A stretch of 64,000 nt of DNA, from contig NZ_AP027043.1 in the NCBI RefSeq assembly GCF_027924665.1, forward strand, positions 1,798,001 to 1,862,000, given 5' to 3'. A program made the position numbers and the translations under genes. Shown piece after piece: positions 42,905 to 51,157 of this stretch. The DNA is from Flavobacterium sp. GSB-24 (GTDB lineage Bacteria > Bacteroidota > Bacteroidia > Flavobacteriales > Flavobacteriaceae). Positions within the stretch are counted from its first letter, which is position 1, and each line of letters begins with the position of its first letter. The notes beneath the pieces are model-generated. The model was not told the DNA's origin. It saw only the letters and a program-made list of their open reading frames with translations, and did no database searches.

Positions 42905-43467
42905 TGCTTGAAAAAATACAGGAATTAGATACAAATCTATTAATATATCTTAATGGATTAGGTTCTGAAACATACGATAAATTTTGGCTCTTCATTACCA
43001 ATCAGTTGTATTGGACACCATTTTTCTTATTACTGTTTTTTCTTATTTATAAAAAAATAGGAGGAAAACAAACTTTGTATTTATTGCTGTTTGTAGCAAT
43101 TTTGATTGCTTTTACAGATCAAACCTGTAATTTATTCAAACATACTTTTCAACGCTTACGTCCTTGTAATAATCCAGATTTAGCTTCGATTATTCGAATT
43201 GTACAGGTTAGAAAATCCTATAGTTTTTTCTCTGGACATGCGGCAAATACAATGGCGGTTTCAACTTTCTTGTTTTTAGTTTTAAAACGTCACTTCAAAT
43301 ATTTTGGATTCTTATTTTTATGGCCTCTAATTTTCGCTTACAGCCGTATTTATTTAGGATTGCATTATCCTGGTGATATTCTAGCAGGGTATTTCTTCGG
43401 AGCGCTTTTTGGATCTTTACTTTATTTAGTGTATAGAAAATTAAAACCGCAATATTTCCCAGGATAG
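42904..43467 (+). CDS. PAP2 family membrane phosphatase
   Basis: A 187-residue inner-membrane acid phosphatase. Motif 1 is KHTFQRLRPC, motif 2 SFFSGHAANTM, motif 3 SRIYLGLHYPGDILAG, with the catalytic His residues present. Five or six hydrophobic segments surround them. Likely substrates are undecaprenyl pyrophosphate (BacA-independent recycling) or phosphatidic acid. It is co-transcribed with tatA. Confidence 0.92.
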   Translation: MLEKIQELDTNLLIYLNGLGSETYDKFWLFITNQLYWTPFFLLLFFLIYKKIGGKQTLYLLLFVAILIAFTDQTCNLFKHTFQRLRPCNNPDLASIIRIVQVRKSYSFFSGHAANTMAVSTFLFLVLKRHFKYFGFLFLWPLIFAYSRIYLGLHYPGDILAGYFFGALFGSLLYLVYRKLKPQYFPG

Positions 43468-43471
43468 TTCT

Positions 43472-43627
43472 TTTTAAGATGCTAAGTTTCTAAGATTTTA
43501 AAGATATATTAAAAAAAACCTCCAGCTTAGCTGGAGGTTTTTTTATGGGCAAATAAAAGGCCTTAGCCTCCTTTAGCATTAAAAAAACTAAGAGTCTTAG
43601 TTATCTCAGAAACTTAGCATCTTAAAA
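43472..43627. repeat. 25-bp inverted repeat around a terminator
   Basis: Arms 43472-43496 (TTTTAAGATGCTAAGTTTCT...) and 43603-43627 match at 24 of 25 positions. Inside are the CCTCCAGC terminator (43511-43544) and a GGCCTTAGCCTCCTTTAGC string. The whole gap between two convergent genes is one nested palindromic element. Confidence 0.75.
43511..43544. terminator. Terminator after the PAP2 gene
   Basis: AAAAACCTCCAGC-tta-GCTGGAGGTTTTT, perfect stem with A and T tracts. Confidence 0.9.
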
Positions 43628-43629
43628 AT

Positions 43630-44271
43630 CTACAACACTCTCGAAACCGTCAATCCATCACGAATTGGCAGTAAAACTGTTTCGACTCTTGGATCATCTT
43701 TTAAGAGTTGATTATATTCCAAAAGAACTTTTGTACTTACATCATTTGGATGAACAGGTTCGAGGATTTTTCCGCTCCATAAAACGTTATCAGACAAAAT
43801 AATGCCGCCCTTATTCATTTTTGGAACAATCATTTCCCAGTAGTTGAGGTAATTTTCCTTATCAGCATCAATAAAGACCAAATCAAATTTTACATCTAAA
43901 TCTGGAATAATATTTACAGCTTCGCCTAAATGTTGAAAAATTTGGTTGCCCCAAGGAGATGCATCAAAGTATTTTCGCTGAAAATCAACTAATTCTTCTT
44001 TAATATCTATAGTATGTAATTGACCATTTTCCTGCATGCCTTCACATAAGCATAAGGCAGCATAACCTGTGTAAGTTCCAATTTCAAGAATATTTACGGG
44101 ACGAATCAATTTAGACAACATGCTTAAAACACGTCCTTGAAAATGACCGCTTAACATTCTCGGTAAAAGTATTTTTTGGTAAGTTTCTCTATTGAGTTTG
44201 GCTAACAATTCTGGTTCATTTTCAGAATGCTGTTCGATATAATCTTCTAATTCTTGTGATATGAAATGCAT
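43630..44271 (-). CDS. SAM-dependent O-methyltransferase (class I, COMT-like)
   Basis: A 213-residue enzyme. Motif I is NILEIGTYTGYAALCLCEGM, then HTIDIKEELVDFQRKYF, FDLVFIDADKENYLNYWEM (metal-binding Asp) and GGIILSDNVLWSGKI. This is the caffeoyl-CoA/catechol O-methyltransferase fold; the substrate is unknown. I chose MHFISQELEDYIEQH at 44271. The -7 element at 44296-44303 lies inside the longer frame that starts at 44364. Confidence 0.92.
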   Translation of the reverse strand: MHFISQELEDYIEQHSENEPELLAKLNRETYQKILLPRMLSGHFQGRVLSMLSKLIRPVNILEIGTYTGYAALCLCEGMQENGQLHTIDIKEELVDFQRKYFDASPWGNQIFQHLGEAVNIIPDLDVKFDLVFIDADKENYLNYWEMIVPKMNKGGIILSDNVLWSGKILEPVHPNDVSTKVLLEYNQLLKDDPRVETVLLPIRDGLTVSRVL

Positions 44272-44295
44272 GTTGTAATATCTTGTAATTTGAAG

Positions 44296-44303
44296 CAAAA
44301 GTA
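44296..44303 (-). promoter_or_regulatory. -7 element for the O-methyltransferase
   Basis: TACTTTTG lies 24 bp upstream of the chosen ATG. Confidence 0.6.
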
Positions 44304-44335
44304 CAAAAATATCGGCGTAGTTTTTTGCATAAAAA

Positions 44336-44361
44336 AAACCATCCGCCTTGGCGGATGGTTT
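44336..44361 (-). terminator. Terminator of the repeat lipoprotein
   Basis: AAACCATCCGCC-aa-GGCGGATGGTTT on the minus strand, followed by TTTTT. Confidence 0.88.
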
Positions 44362-44382
44362 CAATTTAGATTTAGATGAAAT

Positions 44383-44781
44383 TTATTTTTTCAAAGCTTC
44401 ATTTACTTCTTTTGCTGTTTTTACAGTTCCGTCTTTCGCTGCTTTTGCTGCGTTTTCAACTTTCTCTGCACCTTTTTTAGTAGCGTCTTTTACATCAGTT
44501 GCTGTCTTTTTTGCAGCATTCTCAACATCATTTGCAGCTTTTTTAGTTGCATCTTTTACGTCGCTTGCTGCATTTTCTGTTGCATCTTTCGCTTTTGCAG
44601 CAGCGCTTTCGGCTTTACTAACTGCAGTGTCTGTTACTTCTTTAATATCTGTTGTTAATGAGTCAACCTTGTTTCCAAGAGTTAATTCTTCATCTGCAGG
44701 TTTAGGCTCTTTCTTCTCGCATGATTGAACACCAAATGCTAATAAAGCAACAACAGCTAAACTTAAAATTTGTTTTTTCAT
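44383..44781 (-). CDS. Lipoprotein with 11-residue amphipathic repeats
   Basis: 132 residues. MKKQILSLAVVALLAFGVQSCEKK is a lipoprotein signal with Cys21 (lipobox VQSC). From about residue 50 to the end it is Ala/Lys/Asp-rich in 11-residue steps of the form A-x-D-V-x-N/D-A-x-K-K, such as ASDVKDATKKA, ANDVENAAKKT, ATDVKDATKKG. This pattern resembles LEA and apolipoprotein helices that coat membranes or peptidoglycan. It may be a Lpp-like spacer or a stress protein. The opposite strand carries an open frame that is only a shadow. Confidence 0.85.
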   Translation of the reverse strand: MKKQILSLAVVALLAFGVQSCEKKEPKPADEELTLGNKVDSLTTDIKEVTDTAVSKAESAAAKAKDATENAASDVKDATKKAANDVENAAKKTATDVKDATKKGAEKVENAAKAAKDGTVKTAKEVNEALKK

Positions 44782-45090
44782 AATTACATTTTTTTTTAGG
44801 TTGATAAAACTTAAAGGTTATATGGCTGAAAAATAAAAGTACAAATTTTAAAATGATTGAGCTCTTTGTAAGATTATTTTTCTTTTGAGAGCAAAACAAT
44901 TCTTGTGCCAAATTTTGACTTTTTAGCTTGGCGTTCGATTTTTTTTATGGCGAAAAAATTTTAGTCATTATAAATTTTATATTAAAGAATGAAGAGTTTA
45001 ATTATACTTGAATTTGCCCTTATTTTCTTCACTGTTTTTGAGGTCTTGTTAAGAATGCACTAAAAAGCGGTAAAAAATGACAAAAGTGAT

Positions 45091-45098
45091 TAACTTTG
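45091..45098 (+). promoter_or_regulatory. -7 element for rlmN
   Basis: TAACTTTG ends 4 bp before the first ATG (45103). Transcription would start at or within the first codons, so the message is likely leaderless from 45103 or 45109. Confidence 0.6.
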
Positions 45099-45102
45099 CA
45101 GC

Positions 45103-46149
45103 ATGCAAATGGAGAAAAAAGACATACGAGCCTTATCAAAAGAGCAGCTTCGCGATTTTTTTGTTGAAAATGGAGATAAAGCTTTTCGCGGAAATCAGGT
45201 TTATGAATGGCTGTGGAGCAAAGGTGCTCACAGTTTTGAAGATATGACAAATGTAGCAAAGACTACAAGATCTATGCTTGAAAACAGTTTTGTGATCAAT
45301 CATATCAAAGTGGATACGATGCAGAAAAGCAGCGACGGAACTGTAAAAAATGCTGTGCGCCTTCATGACGGACTTGTTGTTGAATCTGTTTTAATTCCAA
45401 CAGACACGAGAACGACAGCTTGTGTTTCTAGTCAAGTAGGATGCAGTTTAGATTGTAATTTCTGTGCGACAGCAAGATTAAAAAGAATGCGAAATCTGGA
45501 ACCAGGCGAAATATACGACCAGGTCCTGGCTATTGATAAAGAAAGCCGTTTGTACTATAATCATCCACTTTCGAATATTGTTTTTATGGGAATGGGAGAG
45601 CCTTTAATGAATTACAATAATGTCATTAAAGCAATCGATATGATTACGTCTGAGGAAGGTTTAGGAATGTCTCCAAAACGAATTATGGTTTCGACTTCTG
45701 GAATTCCTAAAATGATCAAAAAAATGGCAGATGATGACGTGAAGTTTAAATTAGCAGTTTCACTACATTCTGCAATTGACGAAACTCGCGCGAGAATTAT
45801 GCCGTTTAGTAAAAATTTCCCTTTAAAAGATTTACGTGAAGCTTTAGAATATTGGTACAGAAAAACCAAAAGCAAAGTTTCGTATGAATATGTAGTGTGG
45901 AAAGGAATTAACGACGATAAAGCTTCAGTTGATGCATTAGTAAAATTCTGTAAATATGTGCCTTGCAAAGTCAATTTGATTGAGTATAACCCAATTGATG
46001 ACGGCGAATTCCAGCAAGCTTCAGAAGAATCTATTGCGGCTTATATTAAAGCATTAGAGAATATTGGAATAGTTGTAAAAGTAAGACGAAGCAGAGGTAA
46101 AGACATAGACGCCGCATGCGGCCAGCTAGCCAATAAAGAAGCAGAATAA
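45103..46149 (+). CDS. rlmN: 23S rRNA/tRNA adenine C2-methyltransferase RlmN
   Basis: A 348-residue radical SAM enzyme that methylates A2503 of 23S rRNA and A37 of some tRNAs. The cluster motif is CSLDCNFCATA (Cys near 114, 118 and 121). Others are MGMGEPLMNYNNVIKA, VSTSGIPKMIKKMA, KLAVSLHSAIDETRARIMP, NLIEYNPI and the catalytic Cys in RGKDIDAACGQL. A start at 45109 (MEKKDIRAL) is equally possible. A 61-bp tandem repeat begins at its stop codon. Confidence 0.97.
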   Translation: MQMEKKDIRALSKEQLRDFFVENGDKAFRGNQVYEWLWSKGAHSFEDMTNVAKTTRSMLENSFVINHIKVDTMQKSSDGTVKNAVRLHDGLVVESVLIPTDTRTTACVSSQVGCSLDCNFCATARLKRMRNLEPGEIYDQVLAIDKESRLYYNHPLSNIVFMGMGEPLMNYNNVIKAIDMITSEEGLGMSPKRIMVSTSGIPKMIKKMADDDVKFKLAVSLHSAIDETRARIMPFSKNFPLKDLREALEYWYRKTKSKVSYEYVVWKGINDDKASVDALVKFCKYVPCKVNLIEYNPIDDGEFQQASEESIAAYIKALENIGIVVKVRRSRGKDIDAACGQLANKEAE

Positions 46150-46290
46150 ATATTCGCCAGAATATATTACGTTAGAAATATCTGATTGGTAGAAAAAAGT
46201 ATTAGAGTAAATATTCGCTGAAAATATTATTCCGTTAGGAATATTTCATTGCTCAAAAAACAGAAACCAATATACTCCGTAGGAGTATCT
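46146..46290. repeat. Tandem 61-bp repeat with ATTCC-GTTA-GGAAT hairpins
   Basis: Two diverged copies start at 46146 and 46207, each TAAATATTCGC... followed by a GTTAGGAATATT-like part. A third partial unit has TACTCC-GTA-GGAGTA near 46273. Each core folds as a small hairpin. The first copy overlaps the rlmN stop. Confidence 0.6.
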
Positions 46291-46315
46291 GGAACATTTG
46301 AAAAATAAAACAAAT

Positions 46316-46365
46316 AAAAAAAGCATTAAAAACAAGGATCAATCTTGTTCTTAATGCTTTTTTTT
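46316..46365. terminator. Bidirectional terminator between rlmN and the lipoprotein
   Basis: AAAAAAGCATTAA and TTAATGCTTTTTT with an inner ACAAG/CTTGT stem. Confidence 0.85.
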
Positions 46366-46380
46366 CGGGCAAAAAGGATT

Positions 46381-47241
46381 TTATTTTTTCAAATCTATTT
46401 CTTCTGTAACGCCATCTTTAGTTACTGTTGCAAGAGTATCACATTCTCCGCTTCCATAATCTATAGTTGCCGAAGCGCCGTTTTTAGTAATTGAAACAAT
46501 TCCTTTTACAGCAAAAGATTTTCTGCACAAAGCATTAAACTCTAAGGGAGTAGTAATTTCTGCCGAGTAAGTATCTCCGTTAGGAAAAGTTGTTGTACCG
46601 CTTCCTGTAACCACAAACACGTTATCATCCCAATCAAACCAAGTATCGTAACCAGAAGTCATTTCTTTTATTAAAGTTCCTTTTCTGGTGTAAACGCCTC
46701 CGTCATCAAAAGTAATAGTCAAATCAATTGAAGCTGTAGAAACAGGATGAGCTGTCACTAGCAAATTAGTTTCTTTAATTGTTCTCACAATACTTTTACT
46801 TCCTTGAAGTTTTCGTCCGTTATGGTAAAATCCTTCAAAAGTGTAACTAATAGTTTGAGTAGACGAACTAAAATCATTAGAAAAAGAAACAATCATTTTT
46901 CCTTTAACCGTATTTCCGTTATTCAAAGTACAGCCTTCAACACCAAAATCTACTGTTTTTGTCCAAGTATTATTGGTTAAAACTGTTGTTATGGTAGCGC
47001 AGCTAGGCAGAAAGTTTTTAATAGGTCCGCCAGGTTTTGCGTTAATATTAATTTGTGAGCTAAATTGATCTTCGGCAATATTGGTAACATCATCTACAGA
47101 GGCATCGATTTTAGAATTTGTGATAATTTCTTCGTTCGTAATCGTTTTTGCAGATCCATCATTTGTTTTTTCATCAGAATTACAGCTGATGAAAAAAGAC
47201 ATTGTAATACAAGTGCTAAGTAATAAAAATTTTGTTTTCAT
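46381..47241 (-). CDS. Lipoprotein of unknown function
   Basis: 286 residues. The signal peptide MKTKFLLLSTCITMSFFISC ends with lipobox ISC (Cys20), so it is membrane-anchored. The mature part is Thr/Ser/Gly-rich beta structure: VDFGVEGCTLNNGNTVKGKM, FEGFYHNGRKLQGSKSIV, GSGTTTFPNGDTYSAEITTP, IDYGSGECD. Three Cys could form disulfides. Similar all-beta lipoproteins are common in Bacteroidetes, but I cannot name a family. It stands alone. Confidence 0.8.
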   Translation of the reverse strand: MKTKFLLLSTCITMSFFISCNSDEKTNDGSAKTITNEEIITNSKIDASVDDVTNIAEDQFSSQININAKPGGPIKNFLPSCATITTVLTNNTWTKTVDFGVEGCTLNNGNTVKGKMIVSFSNDFSSSTQTISYTFEGFYHNGRKLQGSKSIVRTIKETNLLVTAHPVSTASIDLTITFDDGGVYTRKGTLIKEMTSGYDTWFDWDDNVFVVTGSGTTTFPNGDTYSAEITTPLEFNALCRKSFAVKGIVSITKNGASATIDYGSGECDTLATVTKDGVTEEIDLKK

Positions 47242-47386
47242 AAATAAATAGTTTTGGGTTCTTCTTTTAAATTAATGAATTCAAATCAGTATTAGTTAGA
47301 GCTATTTTTGGTGGGAATTTTTAGATTAAGACATAAAATATTAAAATCCTAACCTAAAATACACAACGTATTTTTATTAAAAATAG

Positions 47387-47394
47387 TATATTTG
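47387..47394 (+). promoter_or_regulatory. -7 element for the polyprenyl synthase
   Basis: TATATTTG ends 8 bp before the ATG at 47403, so the leader is almost absent. Confidence 0.6.
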
Positions 47395-47402
47395 AAGTCT
47401 AA

Positions 47403-48380
47403 ATGAATATTACGTCTCAAATAAAGCAGCCTATTTTTAACGAGATGGAACTTTTCGAAAAAAAGTTCCATGAATCGATGACCTCGAAGGTTGCCTTGCT
47501 AAACAGAATCACTTATTATATCGTAAACCGTAAGGGAAAACAAATGCGTCCGATGTTTGTTTTTCTTACTGCAAAAATGGTTTCTGGCGGTATTGTAAAC
47601 GAAAGAACCTATCGCGGAGCTTCAGTAATTGAGCTGATTCATACCGCAACTTTAGTACACGACGATGTTGTGGACGACAGTAATCGCCGCCGCGGATTTT
47701 TTTCTATCAATGCGCTTTGGAAAAATAAAATTGCCGTTTTGGTTGGTGATTATTTATTGTCTAAAGGTTTATTACTTTCTATAGATAATGGTGATTTTGA
47801 TTTACTGAGAATTATTTCTGTAGCCGTTCGCGAAATGAGCGAAGGAGAATTGCTTCAAATAGAAAAAGCCCGCAGACTTGATATTACCGAAGATGTTTAT
47901 TACGAAATCATCCGAAAGAAAACCGCGACACTTATAGCAGCTTGTTGTGCGCTTGGTGCGAAAGCTGTAATTGAAGATGATATTCAGGTAGAAAACATGC
48001 GAAAGTTTGGTGAGCTGATCGGAATGGCTTTTCAAATCAAAGACGATTTATTCGACTATAGCGAAGAAGCCATCGGAAAACCAACCGGAATCGATATTAA
48101 AGAGCAAAAAATGACTTTGCCTTTAATTCACGTTTTAAATACTTGTACGCCGCAAGAAAAAAAGTGGCTGATAAACTCCATCAAAAACCACAACAAAGAC
48201 AAAAAACGGGTCAAAGAAGTTATTGCCTTTGTAAAAAATAACAATGGTTTGGCTTACGCCGAAGACAAAATGGTGCAATTCCAGCAGGAAGCGCTTTCTC
48301 TGCTTCAAAACTTCGAAGATTCTGAGTATAAAGAGGCGCTGACTTTGATGGTCAACTACGTTATTGAAAGAAAAAAATAA
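47403..48380 (+). CDS. Trans-polyprenyl diphosphate synthase
   Basis: A 325-residue enzyme that adds isopentenyl units to an allylic diphosphate, here probably making the side chain of menaquinone. The first Asp-rich motif is HDDVVDDSNRRRG (about residues 83-95), and the second is KDDLFDYSE near residue 213. GKQMRPMFVFL and LVGDYLLSKGLL are also family parts. Length fits octaprenyl/solanesyl synthases. Chain length cannot be read with certainty. Confidence 0.93.
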   Translation: MNITSQIKQPIFNEMELFEKKFHESMTSKVALLNRITYYIVNRKGKQMRPMFVFLTAKMVSGGIVNERTYRGASVIELIHTATLVHDDVVDDSNRRRGFFSINALWKNKIAVLVGDYLLSKGLLLSIDNGDFDLLRIISVAVREMSEGELLQIEKARRLDITEDVYYEIIRKKTATLIAACCALGAKAVIEDDIQVENMRKFGELIGMAFQIKDDLFDYSEEAIGKPTGIDIKEQKMTLPLIHVLNTCTPQEKKWLINSIKNHNKDKKRVKEVIAFVKNNNGLAYAEDKMVQFQQEALSLLQNFEDSEYKEALTLMVNYVIERKK

Positions 48381-48596
48381 TCTTTTTAAATTAGATAATC
48401 AGAAAATTTATCAATTAGATAATTGATTTACTTTGTTGTAAATCAGTTGTGTATTGCTATGTGTTGGAATTTGGAATTTGGAATTTAATTTTTTTTTTTT
48501 TTTACTCTCATGCAACCATTTCAAATCGACAATCGTCTATGCTAATAGAAGTCTGTTTCTAAAACCAAAAACAAACCAAAAACCAAAAGCTTATAA
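48381..48596. other. Gap with GGAATTTGGAATT repeat
   Basis: No gene seen. It holds TTGGAATTTGGAATTTGGAA near 48470, a ten-plus T run, and ACCAAAAA repeats just before the sigma-factor gene. Confidence 0.5.
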
Positions 48597-49157
48597 ATGA
48601 AAATTATTCATTTACATCAAGAAGAAACCAAAATCATACAGTTGGCTGTCGAGAATAATCGGCAGGCACAACAGCAGATTTACAGTAAGTTTTCTTCAAA
48701 AATGTTGAGTGTATGTCGACAGTATATAAAAGACATTCAGCTGGCAGAAGATGTAATGATAACAGCATTTATGAAAGTGTTTACGAATTTAAAAAACTTT
48801 GAACACAAAGGAAGTTTTGAAGGTTGGATCCGCCGAATTATGGTTAACGAATGCATTTCGTATTTGAGAGTTCAGATAAAAGTAAAATTTGCCGAAGATG
48901 AGTTTTTTGTAGAAGAAAGTTTTAATGAAATCGACAGCCAGTTTACTGTAGAACAGATTCAATATTTAATTGATGCTCTGCCAGATGGCTATAAAATGGT
49001 TTTCAATTTATACGCAATTGAAGGTTACAAACACAATGAAATTGCCAAGATGTTAGGAATTAATGAAGGAACATCGAAATCGCAGTTATCGCACGCTAGA
49101 AAAATGCTGCAAACACAAATTAGTATTTTAAAAAAACAAGATAATGGAACCGAATAG
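48597..49157 (+). CDS. ECF-type RNA polymerase sigma factor
   Basis: 186 residues with the two ECF regions. Region 2: LSVCRQYIKDIQLAEDVMIT, FMKVFTNLKNFEHKGSFEGW with IRRIMVNECISYLR. Region 4: LPDGYKMVFNLYAIEGYKHN, then EIAKMLGINEGTSKSQLSHA. It is followed, with a 14-bp overlap, by a membrane protein in the anti-sigma position, then an outer-membrane protein. This suggests an envelope-sensing module. Confidence 0.93.
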   Translation: MKIIHLHQEETKIIQLAVENNRQAQQQIYSKFSSKMLSVCRQYIKDIQLAEDVMITAFMKVFTNLKNFEHKGSFEGWIRRIMVNECISYLRVQIKVKFAEDEFFVEESFNEIDSQFTVEQIQYLIDALPDGYKMVFNLYAIEGYKHNEIAKMLGINEGTSKSQLSHARKMLQTQISILKKQDNGTE

Positions 49158-49884
49158 TTTTGAAAAGGATTTCCGTGATAAACTTAACGAGAGAAAAATT
49201 GAACCAAGCAATAAAGCCTGGGATCGATTGAATGCAATGTTGAGTGTAGCAGAAGAGAAGAAACCAATTACGATTGACTCAAATAAAAAATCGAGAAGAA
49301 AATGGTTGTACATCGCAGCCAGCTTTATCGGATTTCTATTGGTGGGAACTCTGTTTTTCAATCAAAATAAAAATGCAGTTGAAGTTCCAAAAACAGTAGT
49401 GGTTGAAAAGGAAATCCAAAAAGAATCAGTTACAAAACCAGCTATAAATAATATAGATTCAATTAAAACTGAAAATGCAATTGCTGAAAAAACTTCAGAA
49501 CAAGTTTCAGAACAAGCTTCAGCAAAACAAGAAAAAGTGAACAATCAAATTTCAAATAAAACCAATAAAAATGAATCAAATCAAATAGCGGAGTCTTCAA
49601 TCATCATCAAAAACAATCAAGAAAAACAATCAGCCAGCAATCAAGTCTTAATTACAGAGAATGCTAAAAATTCCAATGTAGATCAGTTATTAGAAACTGC
49701 AGAAAATAAAGTTTTAGCCGAAAGTTCTACTAAAAAGGCAAAAGTAAAAATCAATGCCAGCGATTTACTGAATCAGGTAGACGGTGAATTAGAGCTTTCT
49801 TTTAGAGAAAAAATGATTACCAAAGTAAACAAGAACTTTCAAGATGTCAAAGTCGCTTTATCGAATAGAAATCAAAAAGAGTAG
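49144..49884 (+). CDS. Putative anti-sigma membrane protein
   Basis: 246 residues with a single membrane span at about 59-77 (WLYIAASFIGFLLVGTLFF). The N-terminal ~58 residues face the cytoplasm, with a helical RDKLNERKIEPSNKAWDRLN. The periplasmic part is low-complexity, rich in Lys, Glu, Asn, Gln and Ser. The topology and the overlap with the sigma gene argue for an anti-sigma factor, but no zinc HxxxCxxC motif is present, so it is a non-ZAS type. The role is inference. Confidence 0.7.
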   Translation: MEPNSFEKDFRDKLNERKIEPSNKAWDRLNAMLSVAEEKKPITIDSNKKSRRKWLYIAASFIGFLLVGTLFFNQNKNAVEVPKTVVVEKEIQKESVTKPAINNIDSIKTENAIAEKTSEQVSEQASAKQEKVNNQISNKTNKNESNQIAESSIIIKNNQEKQSASNQVLITENAKNSNVDQLLETAENKVLAESSTKKAKVKINASDLLNQVDGELELSFREKMITKVNKNFQDVKVALSNRNQKE

Positions 49885-50000
49885 AGGCAATGACAATGAA
49901 AATGGCAATATCAATATCAAATTTCATATCGAAAAATTAACCATTAACAATCAATAATAATTAAAAATCAATCATCAATCATTTTTAAAATCAATCAATC

Positions 50001-51029
50001 ATGAAAAATATTACTATTTATTTCATTCTATTCTTTTTCTTACTGATAAGCAAAGTAATGGGGCAGGAAACTTTTGAATCTGAAGCGAAAAGAATCGCTA
50101 ATAAAATTGAGAAAATTACCAAAGAAGAGAAAGAAGCTCTAAAAGAAGAAGTTGAAGCTGTAAATGTTCAATTATCTGAAGGTAAAATTACGCAGGAACA
50201 GGCTGATAAACGCAAAAAAGAACTTGCAGAAGCTCGAGCTGTAATTATTGAAGAAAAAATTACTTTGGCACAAAATGAATTAAATGATTTGGTGCAGAAA
50301 AAAGTAGATGGAAAGATAAAAGAAGATTCTTCTAAAGTCTATATGATTCGCTGGAAATCTCATAAAGACACCAAAGATTCTATCCACGGCGAAAAAAGAA
50401 CCACTTCTCAATTTGTATTTGCAATGGGATTGAATAATATGATGGTCGATGGAAAGCTTCAGGATTCCAATTACAGTTTTATCGGTTCGCATTTTTACGA
50501 ATGGGGTTTTACGTATAACTCAAGATTATTGAAAAATGATAATCTGCTTCATGCCAAATATGGACTTTCATTAATGTACAACAATATCCGTCCGACAGAC
50601 AACAGGAGTTTTGTTGTAAATGGCGATCAGACTAATCTGGAAGTGAATTCGGTTAATTTAAATGAATCTCGTTTTAGAAATGTCTATTTGGTTGCGCCTG
50701 TACATTTAGAGTTTGATTTTTCAAGACCAGTGGAAAGCAACGGAAAAACTTATTTTAAAACACATAGAAGTTTCCGTTTTGGAATTGGAGGCTATGCGGG
50801 AATCAATGTAAAGTCAAAACAGATTTTAAAATTTGAAGATGAAGATTTAAAATATAAAACCACTATAAAAGGGGATTACAATGTAAATAATTTTATTTAC
50901 GGTCTGAGTTCGTATATCGGTTATAGAGAATTGAGTTTATATTTTAAATACGATTTAAATCCATTATTTCAGAATAATTTAGTCAAAGAGAATAACATTT
51001 CGTTAGGACTTCGAGTAGATTTAAACTAA
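50001..51029 (+). CDS. Outer-membrane beta-barrel protein with N-terminal coiled coil
   Basis: 342 residues. MKNITIYFILFFFLLISKVM is a signal peptide. Residues ~25-105 are a charged coiled coil (KRIANKIEKITKEEKEALKE, then KITQEQADKRKKELAEARAV). From about 130 the sequence alternates in beta strands with aromatic ends (SYIGYRELSLYFKYDLNPLF, NISLGLRVDLN). That pattern fits a barrel with a periplasmic helical domain. It follows the putative anti-sigma gene by 116 bp holding ATCAATCATC repeats, and likely belongs to its regulon. Confidence 0.75.
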   Translation: MKNITIYFILFFFLLISKVMGQETFESEAKRIANKIEKITKEEKEALKEEVEAVNVQLSEGKITQEQADKRKKELAEARAVIIEEKITLAQNELNDLVQKKVDGKIKEDSSKVYMIRWKSHKDTKDSIHGEKRTTSQFVFAMGLNNMMVDGKLQDSNYSFIGSHFYEWGFTYNSRLLKNDNLLHAKYGLSLMYNNIRPTDNRSFVVNGDQTNLEVNSVNLNESRFRNVYLVAPVHLEFDFSRPVESNGKTYFKTHRSFRFGIGGYAGINVKSKQILKFEDEDLKYKTTIKGDYNVNNFIYGLSSYIGYRELSLYFKYDLNPLFQNNLVKENNISLGLRVDLN

Positions 51030-51052
51030 AAGAATTGGTCGTTTAGTTAGTA

Positions 51053-51082
51053 AAAAAAGCATCTCAAACGAGATGCTTTTTT
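51053..51082. terminator. Terminator of the sigma-factor operon
   Basis: AAAAAAGCATCTC-aaac-GAGATGCTTTTTT, perfect. Confidence 0.9.
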
Positions 51083-51157
51083 GTTTTAAAAATGATTAAA
51101 ATTCAAATAGGATTTGCGTATTTTTACAAGCTCTCAACTTTAAAAATATATTAGACT

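Noticed and set aside
44348..44728. 126-codon plus-strand frame rich in Ala, Ser and Phe
   Set aside because: It is the complement of the 11-residue repeats of the lipoprotein gene, which has a signal peptide, lipobox and terminator.
49144..49157. Programmed frameshift between sigma factor and membrane protein
   Set aside because: Both genes have their own start and stop and no slippery site is evident; a 14-bp overlap is ordinary coupling.
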